Assembly (NCBI RefSeq): GCF_004122115.1
Contig: NZ_SBKP01000004.1
Location: 124,001 to 188,000 of the forward strand
DNA: 64,000 nucleotides
Source of the DNA: Sphingobium fluviale
GTDB taxonomy: Bacteria > Pseudomonadota > Alphaproteobacteria > Sphingomonadales > Sphingomonadaceae
Direction: 5' to 3'
Shown here: one piece after another, positions 25,846-33,853 of the stretch
Layout of the letters: each line of letters opens with the position of its first letter
Position numbering within the stretch: position 1 is the first letter of the stretch
Position numbers and translations under genes: made by a program
Notes under the pieces: generated by a model
What the model was told of the DNA's origin: nothing
The model's input: the letters and a program-made list of their open reading frames with translations, nothing else
Databases searched by the model: none

Positions 25846-26172
25846 ATGAATATGCTGAACCATCCAGATCCGCGCGGTGCGTGGCCGCTGGAGCAAGAGA
25901 CGCAGTTCTCGCATTATGATCTGACGATCCGGGTGACAGTGAATGACCCCGCCATGCTCTGGCGCAGGGCGGCGGCGCATCTATTGACCTTTGGCGGGGT
26001 GGACGAGGCGGCGCTGGAGGAGACGATCGGCTCCGCCGAAGATCCGAGCGTTGCCGATTGCCTCGCCGCCATCCTTGGCCCGATGCCGATCGAGGGGTTG
26101 CGTTATGAAATGTTCTCCATCCGCAGTGCTGCAGGCAATGACAGGCCACAACCTATGCTGTGCGGCGGATAG
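25846..26172 (+). CDS. Small unknown protein in the flagellar locus
   Basis: 108 aa, GGGGAGAG about eight bases before the ATG. Soluble, acidic, with FSHYDLTIRVTVNDPAMLWR, VDEAALEETIGSAEDPSVAD and CLAAILGPMP, resembling a small alpha/beta protein. A terminator follows 50 bases later, supporting a real gene. No family recognised; may pair with the unknown gene just upstream. Confidence 0.6.
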   Translation: MNMLNHPDPRGAWPLEQETQFSHYDLTIRVTVNDPAMLWRRAAAHLLTFGGVDEAALEETIGSAEDPSVADCLAAILGPMPIEGLRYEMFSIRSAAGNDRPQPMLCGG

Positions 26173-26221
26173 CTTTCCCCCCACCGGTGCGGGTCAGGCC
26201 CCTTTGATTGGCCCGTGTCGC

Positions 26222-26273
26222 ATCCCGGCTCTCTTCGTCCCGCCCACATAGGCGGAGGGAGCCGGGATTTTCC
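26222..26273 (+). terminator. Terminator after the small unknown gene
   Basis: Outer arms ATCCCGGCTCTC and GGGAGCCGGGAT (one mismatch) enclose a second stem CCGCC/GGCGG; TTTCC follows. It ends the rightward unit, 50 bases past the stop. Confidence 0.75.
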
Positions 26274-26292
26274 TTATGTGCATACTCTACCG

Positions 26293-26341
26293 AAAAAAGG
26301 AGCCAGCGGGCATGCGTGGGGGGACAAGGCCCACTGGCTCC
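26293..26341 (-). terminator. Terminator of the leftward fliK-flgD unit
   Basis: On the minus strand GGAGCCAG ... CTGGCTCC (with an inner GGGC/GCCC after one mismatch) is followed by six T. It lies about 110 bases past the flgD stop and faces the rightward terminator next to it. Confidence 0.8.
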
Positions 26342-26451
26342 GTCTGCACGCGGTCTGAAAGCGCTTCAGCGCGTGGGCGGAGCAGCATCCCGTTCGTGGG
26401 GACTGGACTGGCTGGAATGACACTCCGTTCGATTATTATAGGATGGACGCG

Positions 26452-27117
26452 CTATCCGGTGGCACCGGCGGCGGTAAAATTCCGCACATCAGAAAACGGG
26501 ATGGTACGGCCATTGATCGTCAGAGTTATGCCATCTTCGGTACGGTTGACGGCGTTGACCGTTCCCGATGCGCTGAGTGTGGCGGTGACGGGCTTGCCAT
26601 TGGCGTCGCGCGCATCGAGCGCGAGTGTGTAGCCGCCTTCGGGTGCGGTTCCGCCTGTGGAGAGCGCGCCATCCCACAACAGCCCGCGCGCATCGGGGCT
26701 GAGCGTGCGGCGCTCGACCTCGCGCCCGGCCGCGTCGCGTATGCTGGCGACGAGGCTGGCTGGCGCGCCGTCTGTCTCCCATGTCCAGTGTGCGGGGGTG
26801 GAGGCAGTGAGGCCCGCCTGCGCGCCAGCATAGGCGGCCTGGCGGCCGATCAGAGTGGAGGCCTGCATCATGTCCTGGCTGCCGAGGCGGGCGAGAATGT
26901 CTTTCAGCGCGCCGGTTTGCTGTATGGACTGCTCGACCTGGCTATATTGCACCAGCTGCTGCGTATATTGGCTGCTGTCCATCGGCGAGAGCGGATCCTG
27001 ATTTTGCATCTGGGTGGTGAGCAGGCGCAGGAACATTGTGTAGTCGCTGGAGAGCTTGGATAGCGCGCCGTCCTGAGGCGGGGCGGGCGGAGATGTGGTG
27101 ATCGGGTTAGCCGTCAT
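26452..27117 (-). CDS. flgD: Flagellar hook capping protein FlgD
   Basis: 221 aa. The conserved N-terminal FlgD signature is present (DYTMFLRLLTTQMQNQDPLS, then YTQQLVQYSQVEQSIQQT), followed by Tudor/FnIII-like beta domains with GLLWDGALSTGGTAPEGGY. It caps and scaffolds hook polymerisation. It starts 11 bases after the fliK stop, so they share a transcript; the hook gene flgE is not in the window. Confidence 0.93.
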   Translation of the reverse strand: MTANPITTSPPAPPQDGALSKLSSDYTMFLRLLTTQMQNQDPLSPMDSSQYTQQLVQYSQVEQSIQQTGALKDILARLGSQDMMQASTLIGRQAAYAGAQAGLTASTPAHWTWETDGAPASLVASIRDAAGREVERRTLSPDARGLLWDGALSTGGTAPEGGYTLALDARDANGKPVTATLSASGTVNAVNRTEDGITLTINGRTIPFSDVRNFTAAGATG

Positions 27118-27128
27118 GCGCGTTTCCT

Positions 27129-28307
27129 TCAGGCGATGAGGTTGAGGGAGCCGCTTATGCGCAGGCGGCGAAACTCTGGCGCGGGGACGGGCGAAGCCTC
27201 ATCCGCAGTGAGTGGAAGCGCATCGGGAAGGCTCGGCGGCTGGCTATATGTCTGCCGTTCGCGCCCGCTGCTCTGGCTCTGTGCGCTGAAGCTGAAGGAT
27301 TGCGCATCGGTGCCGATGCCTGCCTGCCCCAGCGCGCGGCTGAGGTCTGCGCTGTCCCGCCGCAACAGGTCGAGCGTGGCGGGCTGGCTTGCGGCGACCA
27401 CGGCGCGCAGCGGGCCGCCGTCCTCGAAGCTCAGCGTCACCTCTATGCGGCCATGATCGGGCGGATCGAGCCGCAGGGAAAGCGTTTCCGCCGAACCGCT
27501 GTCGCCCCGACTGACGTGGCGGGCGATCGCGATGCCCAGCTCCTCTCCGAAGCGGCCGGGAGCGGTAGAGATGGTCGGTGTGGCCGCGCGGGCGGGCGCG
27601 GAGGGCGTCGTCGGCTGGTCGGTCAATGCCAGTGTCGGGGAGGGGGCGGCGCTTGTGGTGTCGTCCCGTTGCTCAGGGGAGGAAGGTACAAGACCCGGTT
27701 GGCTTGGTGCCTGTTGCCCCTTCAGGTCTGAAAGCGAGGATGTGACGAGGGTCGCATCCTGCCGCTTGGGTCCGGTCTGAAGGGTGCGGGGGGGTGTTTC
27801 CGGATCGGTCGCTGGGAGGTCTTCAGGCGGGGGAGGTGCGACCGTCGGCTGATGCTGGGCAGGTGGGGGTGTGGGGGCAGCGATAGCGGGCTGAATGGGA
27901 GGGGTGAAAAGGGCGACGGGATCGTCAGCGTCTGACGGGATTTCGCTCTTCTCGCCGTCGGTTTCGGTCACGGCATCTGGCTGCGTTTCGGCCTCTGTCG
28001 GGATTCCCACCGCTACCATTGCCAGTGGTATCGAGCTGGCTTGCGGCGGTATGATGGGCGAAGGCGAGGCTGGGCTTTCCGCTTCCATGGGCGGAGGCTT
28101 TGGGAGCGCTACTGTGGCGCGCGCCGCCCCCGGCACCTGCGGCGTCTGGATTTCGCTACCTTCGATTCCGCCCAGGATCTGGGCGAAACCGGGCAGGACA
28201 CCGCCTTCCGCCGCCACGGGCACTGTCGGGGCGACCGATCCGGGCATAGTCGCCGCAGGCGCGGGCGCACCGGCGGCGGGGGCAGGGGGCGATGCGGCAT
28301 CGGTCAT
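27129..28307 (-). CDS. fliK: Flagellar hook-length control protein FliK
   Basis: 392 aa from ATG 28307, chosen for GAAGGAGTG upstream and because a candidate -10 element (28329-28334) lies just before it. A low-complexity Pro/Ala/Thr-rich N-terminal ruler region of about 250 residues leads to the C-terminal Flg_hook domain (LSLRLDPPDHGRIEVTLSFE, LLRRDSADLSRALGQAGI). It measures hook length and switches FlhB specificity. Upstream of flgD in the same unit. Confidence 0.88.
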   Translation of the reverse strand: MTDAASPPAPAAGAPAPAATMPGSVAPTVPVAAEGGVLPGFAQILGGIEGSEIQTPQVPGAARATVALPKPPPMEAESPASPSPIIPPQASSIPLAMVAVGIPTEAETQPDAVTETDGEKSEIPSDADDPVALFTPPIQPAIAAPTPPPAQHQPTVAPPPPEDLPATDPETPPRTLQTGPKRQDATLVTSSLSDLKGQQAPSQPGLVPSSPEQRDDTTSAAPSPTLALTDQPTTPSAPARAATPTISTAPGRFGEELGIAIARHVSRGDSGSAETLSLRLDPPDHGRIEVTLSFEDGGPLRAVVAASQPATLDLLRRDSADLSRALGQAGIGTDAQSFSFSAQSQSSGRERQTYSQPPSLPDALPLTADEASPVPAPEFRRLRISGSLNLIA

Positions 28308-28328
28308 GGTCACTCCTTCGCTGCTTTC

Positions 28329-28334
28329 ATTATA
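28329..28334 (-). promoter_or_regulatory. Possible -10 element of the fliK-flgD unit
   Basis: TATAAT on the minus strand, 22 bases before the fliK ATG, preceded by 11 A-free bases. The TGCYS box found upstream of fliL, fliF and fliG is not preserved here (GAGCG), so this is a weaker copy of the same architecture. Confidence 0.35.
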
Positions 28335-28348
28335 GGCGGGGCCGGCGC

Positions 28349-30430
28349 TCATCCGATCATCCCCAAAGTGCGGATGCGGGCGCGGGGGTGGACCTCGTTC
28401 TGCGAGAGCACGACCGTCGCCGGGCGCACGCGCTCGATGATCGAGCGCACGAACGGGCGGATCATCGGATTGGTGAGGATGCAGGGAATTTCGCCCTCGC
28501 CTGCCATGCGGTCATAGGCCTCGCGCACATTGGCGATGAAGCCTTGCAGCGAGGAGGGCGCCATCGCCAGATGCCGCTCCTCGCCCTCGCCGACGATGCT
28601 CTCGGTAAATTCCTGATCCCACCGACCGGACAGGGTAAGGATCGGGATCGCACCGTCGCGCATGTGCGTGGTGCTGATCTGGCGAGCTAGGCGGGCGCGC
28701 ACATGCTCGGTCATCTGCGTGAGGTTGTGGGTGAGCGGCGCGGCCTCGGCGATGCCTTCGAGGATGGTCGGCAAGTCGCGGATCGAGACGCCTTCGGACA
28801 GCAGATTTTGCAGAACGCGCTGGATGCCGGAGATGGAGATGCGGGCGGGCACGATGTCCGCCACCAGCTTTTCCATGTCCTTGTGCAGCTCGGACAGCAG
28901 CTTTGCCGTCTCGGTGTAGCTCAACAGGTCGGCGATGTTGTCTTTTACGATTTCGGTCAGGTGCGTGGTGATGACGGTGCCGGGGTCGACCATGGTGAGG
29001 CCACGGAAGCCCGCTTCCTCGCGCAGCTCCCGCCCAATCCATAAGGCAGGCAGGCCGAACACCGGCTCGCGCGTTTCCTCGCCGGAGAGGCCGAGGTCGC
29101 CGCCATCAGGATTGATGACGAGCAGCCGGTCTATCCGCGCTTCGCCGCGCCCCATCTCTGCCTCGCGCAGGGTGATCACATAGTCGTTCGCGCCGAGCGC
29201 CATATTGTCGAGGATGCGCACTGGCGGCAGCACGAAGCCATAGTCGAGCGCCATCTGGCGGCGGAGCGCGCGCACCTGATCGTCGAGACGCTGCTCCGCG
29301 CCGCCCTCGTTGACGAGCGGGAGGAGAGCGTAGCCGATCTCGACGCGCACCGGATCAATGCTAAGCGTTTGAGCTATCGGCTCCTCGGCAAGGGGTGGCG
29401 GGGCGGATGCGGCGGCTTCCTCGGCGCGTTGCGCTATCAAACGCGCCTCCGCTCGCTTACCCAGCTCTCGCGCGGCCCAGCCGGTTGCCCCGGCGAGCAG
29501 CGCGAAGGGCAGGAACGGCAGGCCGGGCAACAGCGCCAGCGTGCCGAGCAGCACCGCCGTCATCCCGAAGGCCTTGGGGAAGCGGCCCAATTGGTCTGAA
29601 AGCGCCGCGCCGGTGCGCCCGCTCATCCCGCCCTTCGAGACGAGCAGCCCGGCGGCGGTGGAGACGATCAGTGCCGGAATCTGGCTCACCAGCCCGTCGC
29701 CCACGGTGAGGATGGTATAGGTGTTGAACGCGGTGACGAAATCCACGCCGTGGATCGCGACGCCGATGATCAGGCCGACCACGATATTGATTGCGGTGAT
29801 GAGCAGGCCCGCCACCGCATCGCCCTTCACAAATTTTGACGCACCATCCATCGCGCCGAAGAAGCCGCTTTCGGCCTCCAGCTCGGTGCGGCGGGCGCGG
29901 GCGGTGGTCTCGTCAATCATTCCGGCGTTCAAATCCGCGTCGATTGCCATCTGCTTGCCGGGCATGGCATCCAAGGAAAAGCGCGCAGCGACTTCCGCGA
30001 TGCGCCCCGCGCCCTTGGTGATGACGATGAAGTTGATGACGATGAGGATGAGGAAGATGGTGAGGCCGATCACGGTCTGCCCGCCCATCAGAAATTCGCC
30101 AAACGCCGCGATCACGCCCCCCGCCGCGTGGACTCCCTCATGCCCGTGGCCGAGGATCAGGCGCGTGGAGGCAAGGTTGAGGCCGAGGCGCAGCATGGTG
30201 GCGATCAGCAGGATCGTCGGGAAGGCGGAGAGTTCCAGCGGCTTTTCGATGAACAGCGCCGTCATCAGGATCATCACCGAGAGAGCGATCGAGATAGTGA
30301 GGCCTATGTCGAGCAGGAACGGCGGCATCGGCAATATGAGCATGCCGATGATCGCGATGACGGCGAGCGCTAAAGCAAGATCGCGCTCGCCGCCCAAGCG
30401 CTGGAGAAGGGAGAGGAAGCGCTCTCGCAT
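28349..30430 (-). CDS. flhA: Flagellar export gate protein FlhA
   Basis: 693 aa, the usual length. Eight hydrophobic segments in the first 320 residues, including the conserved cytoplasmic loop with MPGKQMAIDADLNAGMIDE and RRTELEAESGFFGAMDGA. The cytoplasmic C-terminal domain binds export chaperones (DPGTVITTHLTEIVKDNIAD, VLSQNEVHP). It forms the nonameric gate of the flagellar type III export apparatus and couples proton flow. It follows the FlbD-like gene by three bases. Confidence 0.96.
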   Translation of the reverse strand: MRERFLSLLQRLGGERDLALALAVIAIIGMLILPMPPFLLDIGLTISIALSVMILMTALFIEKPLELSAFPTILLIATMLRLGLNLASTRLILGHGHEGVHAAGGVIAAFGEFLMGGQTVIGLTIFLILIVINFIVITKGAGRIAEVAARFSLDAMPGKQMAIDADLNAGMIDETTARARRTELEAESGFFGAMDGASKFVKGDAVAGLLITAINIVVGLIIGVAIHGVDFVTAFNTYTILTVGDGLVSQIPALIVSTAAGLLVSKGGMSGRTGAALSDQLGRFPKAFGMTAVLLGTLALLPGLPFLPFALLAGATGWAARELGKRAEARLIAQRAEEAAASAPPPLAEEPIAQTLSIDPVRVEIGYALLPLVNEGGAEQRLDDQVRALRRQMALDYGFVLPPVRILDNMALGANDYVITLREAEMGRGEARIDRLLVINPDGGDLGLSGEETREPVFGLPALWIGRELREEAGFRGLTMVDPGTVITTHLTEIVKDNIADLLSYTETAKLLSELHKDMEKLVADIVPARISISGIQRVLQNLLSEGVSIRDLPTILEGIAEAAPLTHNLTQMTEHVRARLARQISTTHMRDGAIPILTLSGRWDQEFTESIVGEGEERHLAMAPSSLQGFIANVREAYDRMAGEGEIPCILTNPMIRPFVRSIIERVRPATVVLSQNEVHPRARIRTLGMIG

Positions 30431-30433
30431 CGT

Positions 30434-30991
30434 CTAGCGCACCCGGAACCCTGCCGCCTCGAACTCGCGCAGCTTGTTGCGCATCGTTCGCACCGAAATG
30501 CCGAGAATGGCCGACGCTGAAGTGCGATTGCCGCGGCAGCTGTCGAGCGTCTTGAGGATCAGCGCGCGCTCGACGGCGGAGACGCTCTGGCCCACGAGCG
30601 CCTCGATGCCGCGCGGATCGTGCTCGTCCCGCTCCTGCGTTGCCACCAGCATCAGCGCGGCGGCGATCAGCTCCCGGTCGGGCGGCAGCGGCACATAATC
30701 GCGCGCGCCCGCGCGGATCGCGGCGACGGCCTGCTCGGCGGTTGCTTCCACCCCGCAGGCGACGACGGGCGTGCTGAGGCTTTCCGCGCGCAGGTCGGCG
30801 ATGAGGGCGGGCACATCGAGGCGCACGTCGATCATCGCGAGATCGGTCGCGCCGCAGCGCAGATGAGCGAGCGCGGCCTCGCGGCTGGCGGCCAAGGCAA
30901 CGCCCGCGCCCGCGCCCAGCGCCATCTCCGCCGCGCGGGAGAGTTCGCTCCCCGGCGCACCAGCCAGCAGCAGGCGGACGGCTCGGTTCAT
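30434..30991 (-). CDS. FlbD-like regulator lacking the AAA+ domain (receiver-like plus Fis HTH)
   Basis: 185 aa. The N-terminal half resembles a receiver (LAMIDVRLD with Asp55), but the conserved Lys after the last strand is missing (DYVPLPPD), so it is probably degenerate. Residues about 135-183 form a Fis-type helix-turn-helix (ALILKTLDSCRGNRTSASAI, LGISVRTMRNKLREFEAAG). The sigma-54-activating AAA+ module that FlbD of Caulobacter carries between these two parts is absent, with no GAFTGA or Walker A anywhere. Its place between fliN and flhA is exactly where flbD sits in related genomes. It may regulate without activating sigma-54. It overlaps fliN by ATGA. Confidence 0.85.
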   Translation of the reverse strand: MNRAVRLLLAGAPGSELSRAAEMALGAGAGVALAASREAALAHLRCGATDLAMIDVRLDVPALIADLRAESLSTPVVACGVEATAEQAVAAIRAGARDYVPLPPDRELIAAALMLVATQERDEHDPRGIEALVGQSVSAVERALILKTLDSCRGNRTSASAILGISVRTMRNKLREFEAAGFRVR

Positions 30992-31449
30992 GCGTCGCTC
31001 TTCACGATTTCGGTCAGCGTCACGCCAAGCAGCCCGTCGATCATCACGATCTCGCCGCGCGCGATAATGCGGTCATTCACCAAAATGTCGATCGGTTCGC
31101 CCACGCGGCGATCCAGCTCGAACACATGGCCGGGGTGCATCGAGACGAGCTCGGAAATGGGCATGCGCGCGCGGCCCAGCACCGCCTGCACGCGCACCGG
31201 CACGTCATAAACGGCCTCCAGCGAGGGCGCGCCGTCCTCGTCCAGCTCAGGCGCGAAGGCGGAGCGGAGCGGGAGGTCCATGCCGGGCGGGTCGGGCAGA
31301 TCGTCGAATGCCAGCTCGGTGCCCATGTCGAACCCTGCCGCCTCTTCGGTTTCGGGCGGAAGCACTTCTCCCTCGGCTGGCGGCTGGGCGGCGGCGTCCT
31401 CCGGCTCTTCGGGCGGGATTTCGGGCGGATCGGCGGGATTGTCCATCAT
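30988..31449 (-). CDS. fliN: Flagellar motor switch protein FliN
   Basis: 153 aa. A long acidic Pro/Glu-rich N-terminal extension (about 1-75) precedes the SpoA domain (AVYDVPVRVQAVLGRARMPI, FELDRRVGEPIDILVNDRII, GEIVMIDGLLGVTLTEI). It forms the base of the C-ring and docks the export ATPase complex. Seven bases after fliF and overlapping the FlbD-like gene. Confidence 0.93.
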   Translation of the reverse strand: MMDNPADPPEIPPEEPEDAAAQPPAEGEVLPPETEEAAGFDMGTELAFDDLPDPPGMDLPLRSAFAPELDEDGAPSLEAVYDVPVRVQAVLGRARMPISELVSMHPGHVFELDRRVGEPIDILVNDRIIARGEIVMIDGLLGVTLTEIVKSDA

Positions 31450-31456
31450 CGCGTCC

Positions 31457-33127
31457 TCATGCGTTCATCCACTGGCGGATCACCGAGGCGGACTCGGCGG
31501 GGTTGCTGGCGATCGTCTCGCCGATGCGCTTCAGCGAACTGGCCTTGATGCCTCCCTCCACCTGCGCCAGCGCGATCTCCTGATCGAGCGCGGCCATGTG
31601 AGACGGGTTGGCGAGGCTAGGCGGCGCAGGGAGCGCGGGGTCGCCCTCCAGCGCGGGCAGCATCGTGTCACCATTGGCGTCTGGCTCCATCGTGTCGGCT
31701 GCGCGCCGGCCGGAGAGCAGGGCGGCGCTTCCATTAGCATCTCCGCCGCCGCCCGAACGCACTATCCTGAGCACCATCAGCCCCACGCCCGCCACCAGCA
31801 GCAGTTCGAGCATCGGCAATATCTGGGCGGTCGGGACATAGCGCATGATGTCCAGACCCGCGCCTTCCTCCTCGGCTGTCGGCGTGAACGGCATTGCCTC
31901 CACCACCACGCTGTCGCCGCGCTCGGCGTCATAACCCACAGCGTTCTCCACCAGCCGGGTGAGCTTCTGCATCTGGTCTGCAGGCAGGCTTTTCTTGGCG
32001 CCGGGGTCGATGGAGACGGCGACAGACAACCGCTTGATGCTGCCCGGCCCGGTGGCAGTTACGGTGTCGGTGCGGCTGTTGTCGTAGGTGACGTCCTCCG
32101 ATGTTTCGTTGGCGCGGGACTGGGTTTGTGTGCCGCCTGAGGCCGGGCCGGACGCCCCGCCGGTGGGGAGCTGGTTGCCGACGGTCACGCCGCCGTCGCC
32201 CGCCTGGCTCTCCTGATTCTGGTTGCCGCTCTCGACGCTGATCTGGCGGGAGATGACCTGCGCGTCGGGATCGAACATGCGCGCTTCCTCGCGTTTTTGC
32301 GCGCGGTCCAGCTCGGCGGAAACCTCGGCGCGCACCTTGCCCGCGCCGACGATTGGCTCCAGCAGTTGCTCGATCTGGCCGCGCAGCCGCTGTTCCAAAG
32401 CCAGTTGCCGCTCGTCGATCTCCTGCCCTCCCGCTGACCCCGCCTCGCCCGCGCGCGCCAGCAGCCGCCCCTGCGCGTCGATGATCGACACGGCTTCGGG
32501 GCTGAGTTCGGGCACGGCGGCGGCGACGAGGCTGCGGATCGCCTCGATATTCTCGCCCGACAGGCGGCTGCGGGTTTTCACCGTCACGGCGGCGGATGCC
32601 TTGCGCTCCTCGCGCGCGAAGATCGCCTTGTCGGGCATCACGATATGCACGCGCGCGGCGCTCACCGCCTGAAGCGTCGAGATGGAGCGCGCCAGCTCGC
32701 CCTCGATCGCGCGCGTCTCGTTCATTTTCTCGCGCGCGGCGGACATGCCGAAGGGCTGCTCGGCATCCAGCACCTCATAGCCGATCTTGCCGCCCAGCTG
32801 CTCACCCGCAAGGGTCATGCGCAGCTCTGCCAGCCGGTCCTGCGGGGCGAGGATCGCGGTGCCGTCTGCCGAGAGCTGGAATTCGATGTTCTGGGCCTTG
32901 AGCTTTTCGGAAATCGCCTGCGCGGAGGAAGGATCAAGATCGGTGTAGAGATAGGCGAGGCCCGCCGATGAGGGGCGCAGCGCCAGCATCACGAGGCCGA
33001 TGACCAGCGCGAGGCCGACCGCGCCAATCACCAGCGCGCGCCCGCGCCCCAGCTGCGCCAGCAATGTTGCCAAAAATTCCAAGTGCCGACCCGAAGTCCG
33101 TTTATGCGCGGCCCCTGCCGCTTCCAC
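31457..33127 (-). CDS. fliF: Flagellar MS-ring protein FliF
   Basis: Up to 556 aa. TM1 lies near the N-terminus (GRALVIGAVGLALVIGLVML). Ring-building domains follow, with DLDPSSAQAISEKLKAQNIE and YEVLDAEQPFGMSAAREKMN. TM2 is near 435-455, and the C-terminal FliG-binding tail ends in VIRQWMNA. The longest frame opens at GTG 33127, but the predicted promoter's start site falls just inside that point. A TTG near 33079 (before LEFLATLLAQ) may therefore be the true start. Unusually, fliF is downstream of fliG and fliH rather than first in the block. Confidence 0.93.
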   Translation of the reverse strand: MEAAGAAHKRTSGRHLEFLATLLAQLGRGRALVIGAVGLALVIGLVMLALRPSSAGLAYLYTDLDPSSAQAISEKLKAQNIEFQLSADGTAILAPQDRLAELRMTLAGEQLGGKIGYEVLDAEQPFGMSAAREKMNETRAIEGELARSISTLQAVSAARVHIVMPDKAIFAREERKASAAVTVKTRSRLSGENIEAIRSLVAAAVPELSPEAVSIIDAQGRLLARAGEAGSAGGQEIDERQLALEQRLRGQIEQLLEPIVGAGKVRAEVSAELDRAQKREEARMFDPDAQVISRQISVESGNQNQESQAGDGGVTVGNQLPTGGASGPASGGTQTQSRANETSEDVTYDNSRTDTVTATGPGSIKRLSVAVSIDPGAKKSLPADQMQKLTRLVENAVGYDAERGDSVVVEAMPFTPTAEEEGAGLDIMRYVPTAQILPMLELLLVAGVGLMVLRIVRSGGGGDANGSAALLSGRRAADTMEPDANGDTMLPALEGDPALPAPPSLANPSHMAALDQEIALAQVEGGIKASSLKRIGETIASNPAESASVIRQWMNA

Positions 33128-33130
33128 TTC

Positions 33131-33152
33131 ATTATAGGAAGGGAGGCGGGCA
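33131..33152 (-). promoter_or_regulatory. Candidate flagellar promoter of fliF
   Basis: Minus strand: TGCCC, GCCTCCCTTCC (11 bases, no A), TATAAT. Closest relative is the element before the chemoreceptor gene ending at 53769, with TGCCC and the same CCTTCC-TATAAT end. If used, it makes fliF the head of a separate fliF-fliN-flhA transcript. Confidence 0.6.
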
Positions 33153-33184
33153 GTATTTGCCGGGTGGAGGCAATTTTTGCCGGA

Positions 33185-33838
33185 TTAGGTGAGGCCCAGG
33201 GCGGCAAGCTCCGCGTGAATCGCGCGCTGGCGCTCGGCTGCGTCAAGGCGCATGCCGCCGCCCTCCCAGCGCAGATGCGCGTCGCCCATGGCAAGCGCGT
33301 CGTCATGCAGTACCACGAGGTTGAGTCTGCGCCGGTCGCCCGCCTGCCGGGTGGCGATGCGCGCTTCGATATCGGGCGCGAGATCGGGGTGTACGCTGAT
33401 TATCACCTCCTGCCCGCGCGCGATTTCGCTCAAGACCCGCCCGATCGCCTGATCGATCGCCTCGCCCGGCGCATCGGATAGCGCGCGCGCCGCCAGCGCC
33501 TCGCCGATGCTGAGCGCGAGCGTTGTGGCCTCTTCGCGCAGTTGCTCGGTTATCGCGTCACGGCCATGCTCGAACTCTTCCGATGCGGTGTGGAGCGCGT
33601 CCCAGGCGGAAAGCAGAGCCTGCTCCCGTTCGGCACGCATCTGGGCAAGAGCCTCCATATAGCCCTCGCTGCGTGCGCGGGCGATGGCGACGGACTGATC
33701 GGCACGCAACGCCTCCATCTCCGCCCGCACGGCTGCGAGAGCCAGCGCGGCATCGGTGATCGGGATGTCGTCGCCCTGCGGCGGGTCAATAAAATGTGTG
33801 GCGAAGCGGAAGGGCTGTGCGCCGCGAGACTGGTCCAA
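33185..33838 (-). CDS. fliH: Flagellar export regulator FliH (FlbE-like)
   Basis: 217 aa, starting at TTG 33838 with CGGAGG nine bases upstream; no ATG is better placed. N-terminal region with RGAQPFRFATHFIDPPQG, a long Ala/Glu coiled coil (about 30-110), and a C-terminal globular part (EVIISVHPDLAPDIEARI, LVVLHDDALAMGDAHLRW) typical of FliH/YscL. It binds and inhibits the export ATPase FliI, which is not in the window. It follows fliG by 15 bases. Confidence 0.88.
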   Translation of the reverse strand: MDQSRGAQPFRFATHFIDPPQGDDIPITDAALALAAVRAEMEALRADQSVAIARARSEGYMEALAQMRAEREQALLSAWDALHTASEEFEHGRDAITEQLREEATTLALSIGEALAARALSDAPGEAIDQAIGRVLSEIARGQEVIISVHPDLAPDIEARIATRQAGDRRRLNLVVLHDDALAMGDAHLRWEGGGMRLDAAERQRAIHAELAALGLT

Positions 33839-33853
33839 TTGCGCGGCCTCCGG

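Noticed and set aside
26435..26440. TATAAT on the minus strand just beyond the flgD stop
   Set aside because: No TGCYS box at the right distance and no minus-strand gene follows before the terminators, so it is probably a chance match.
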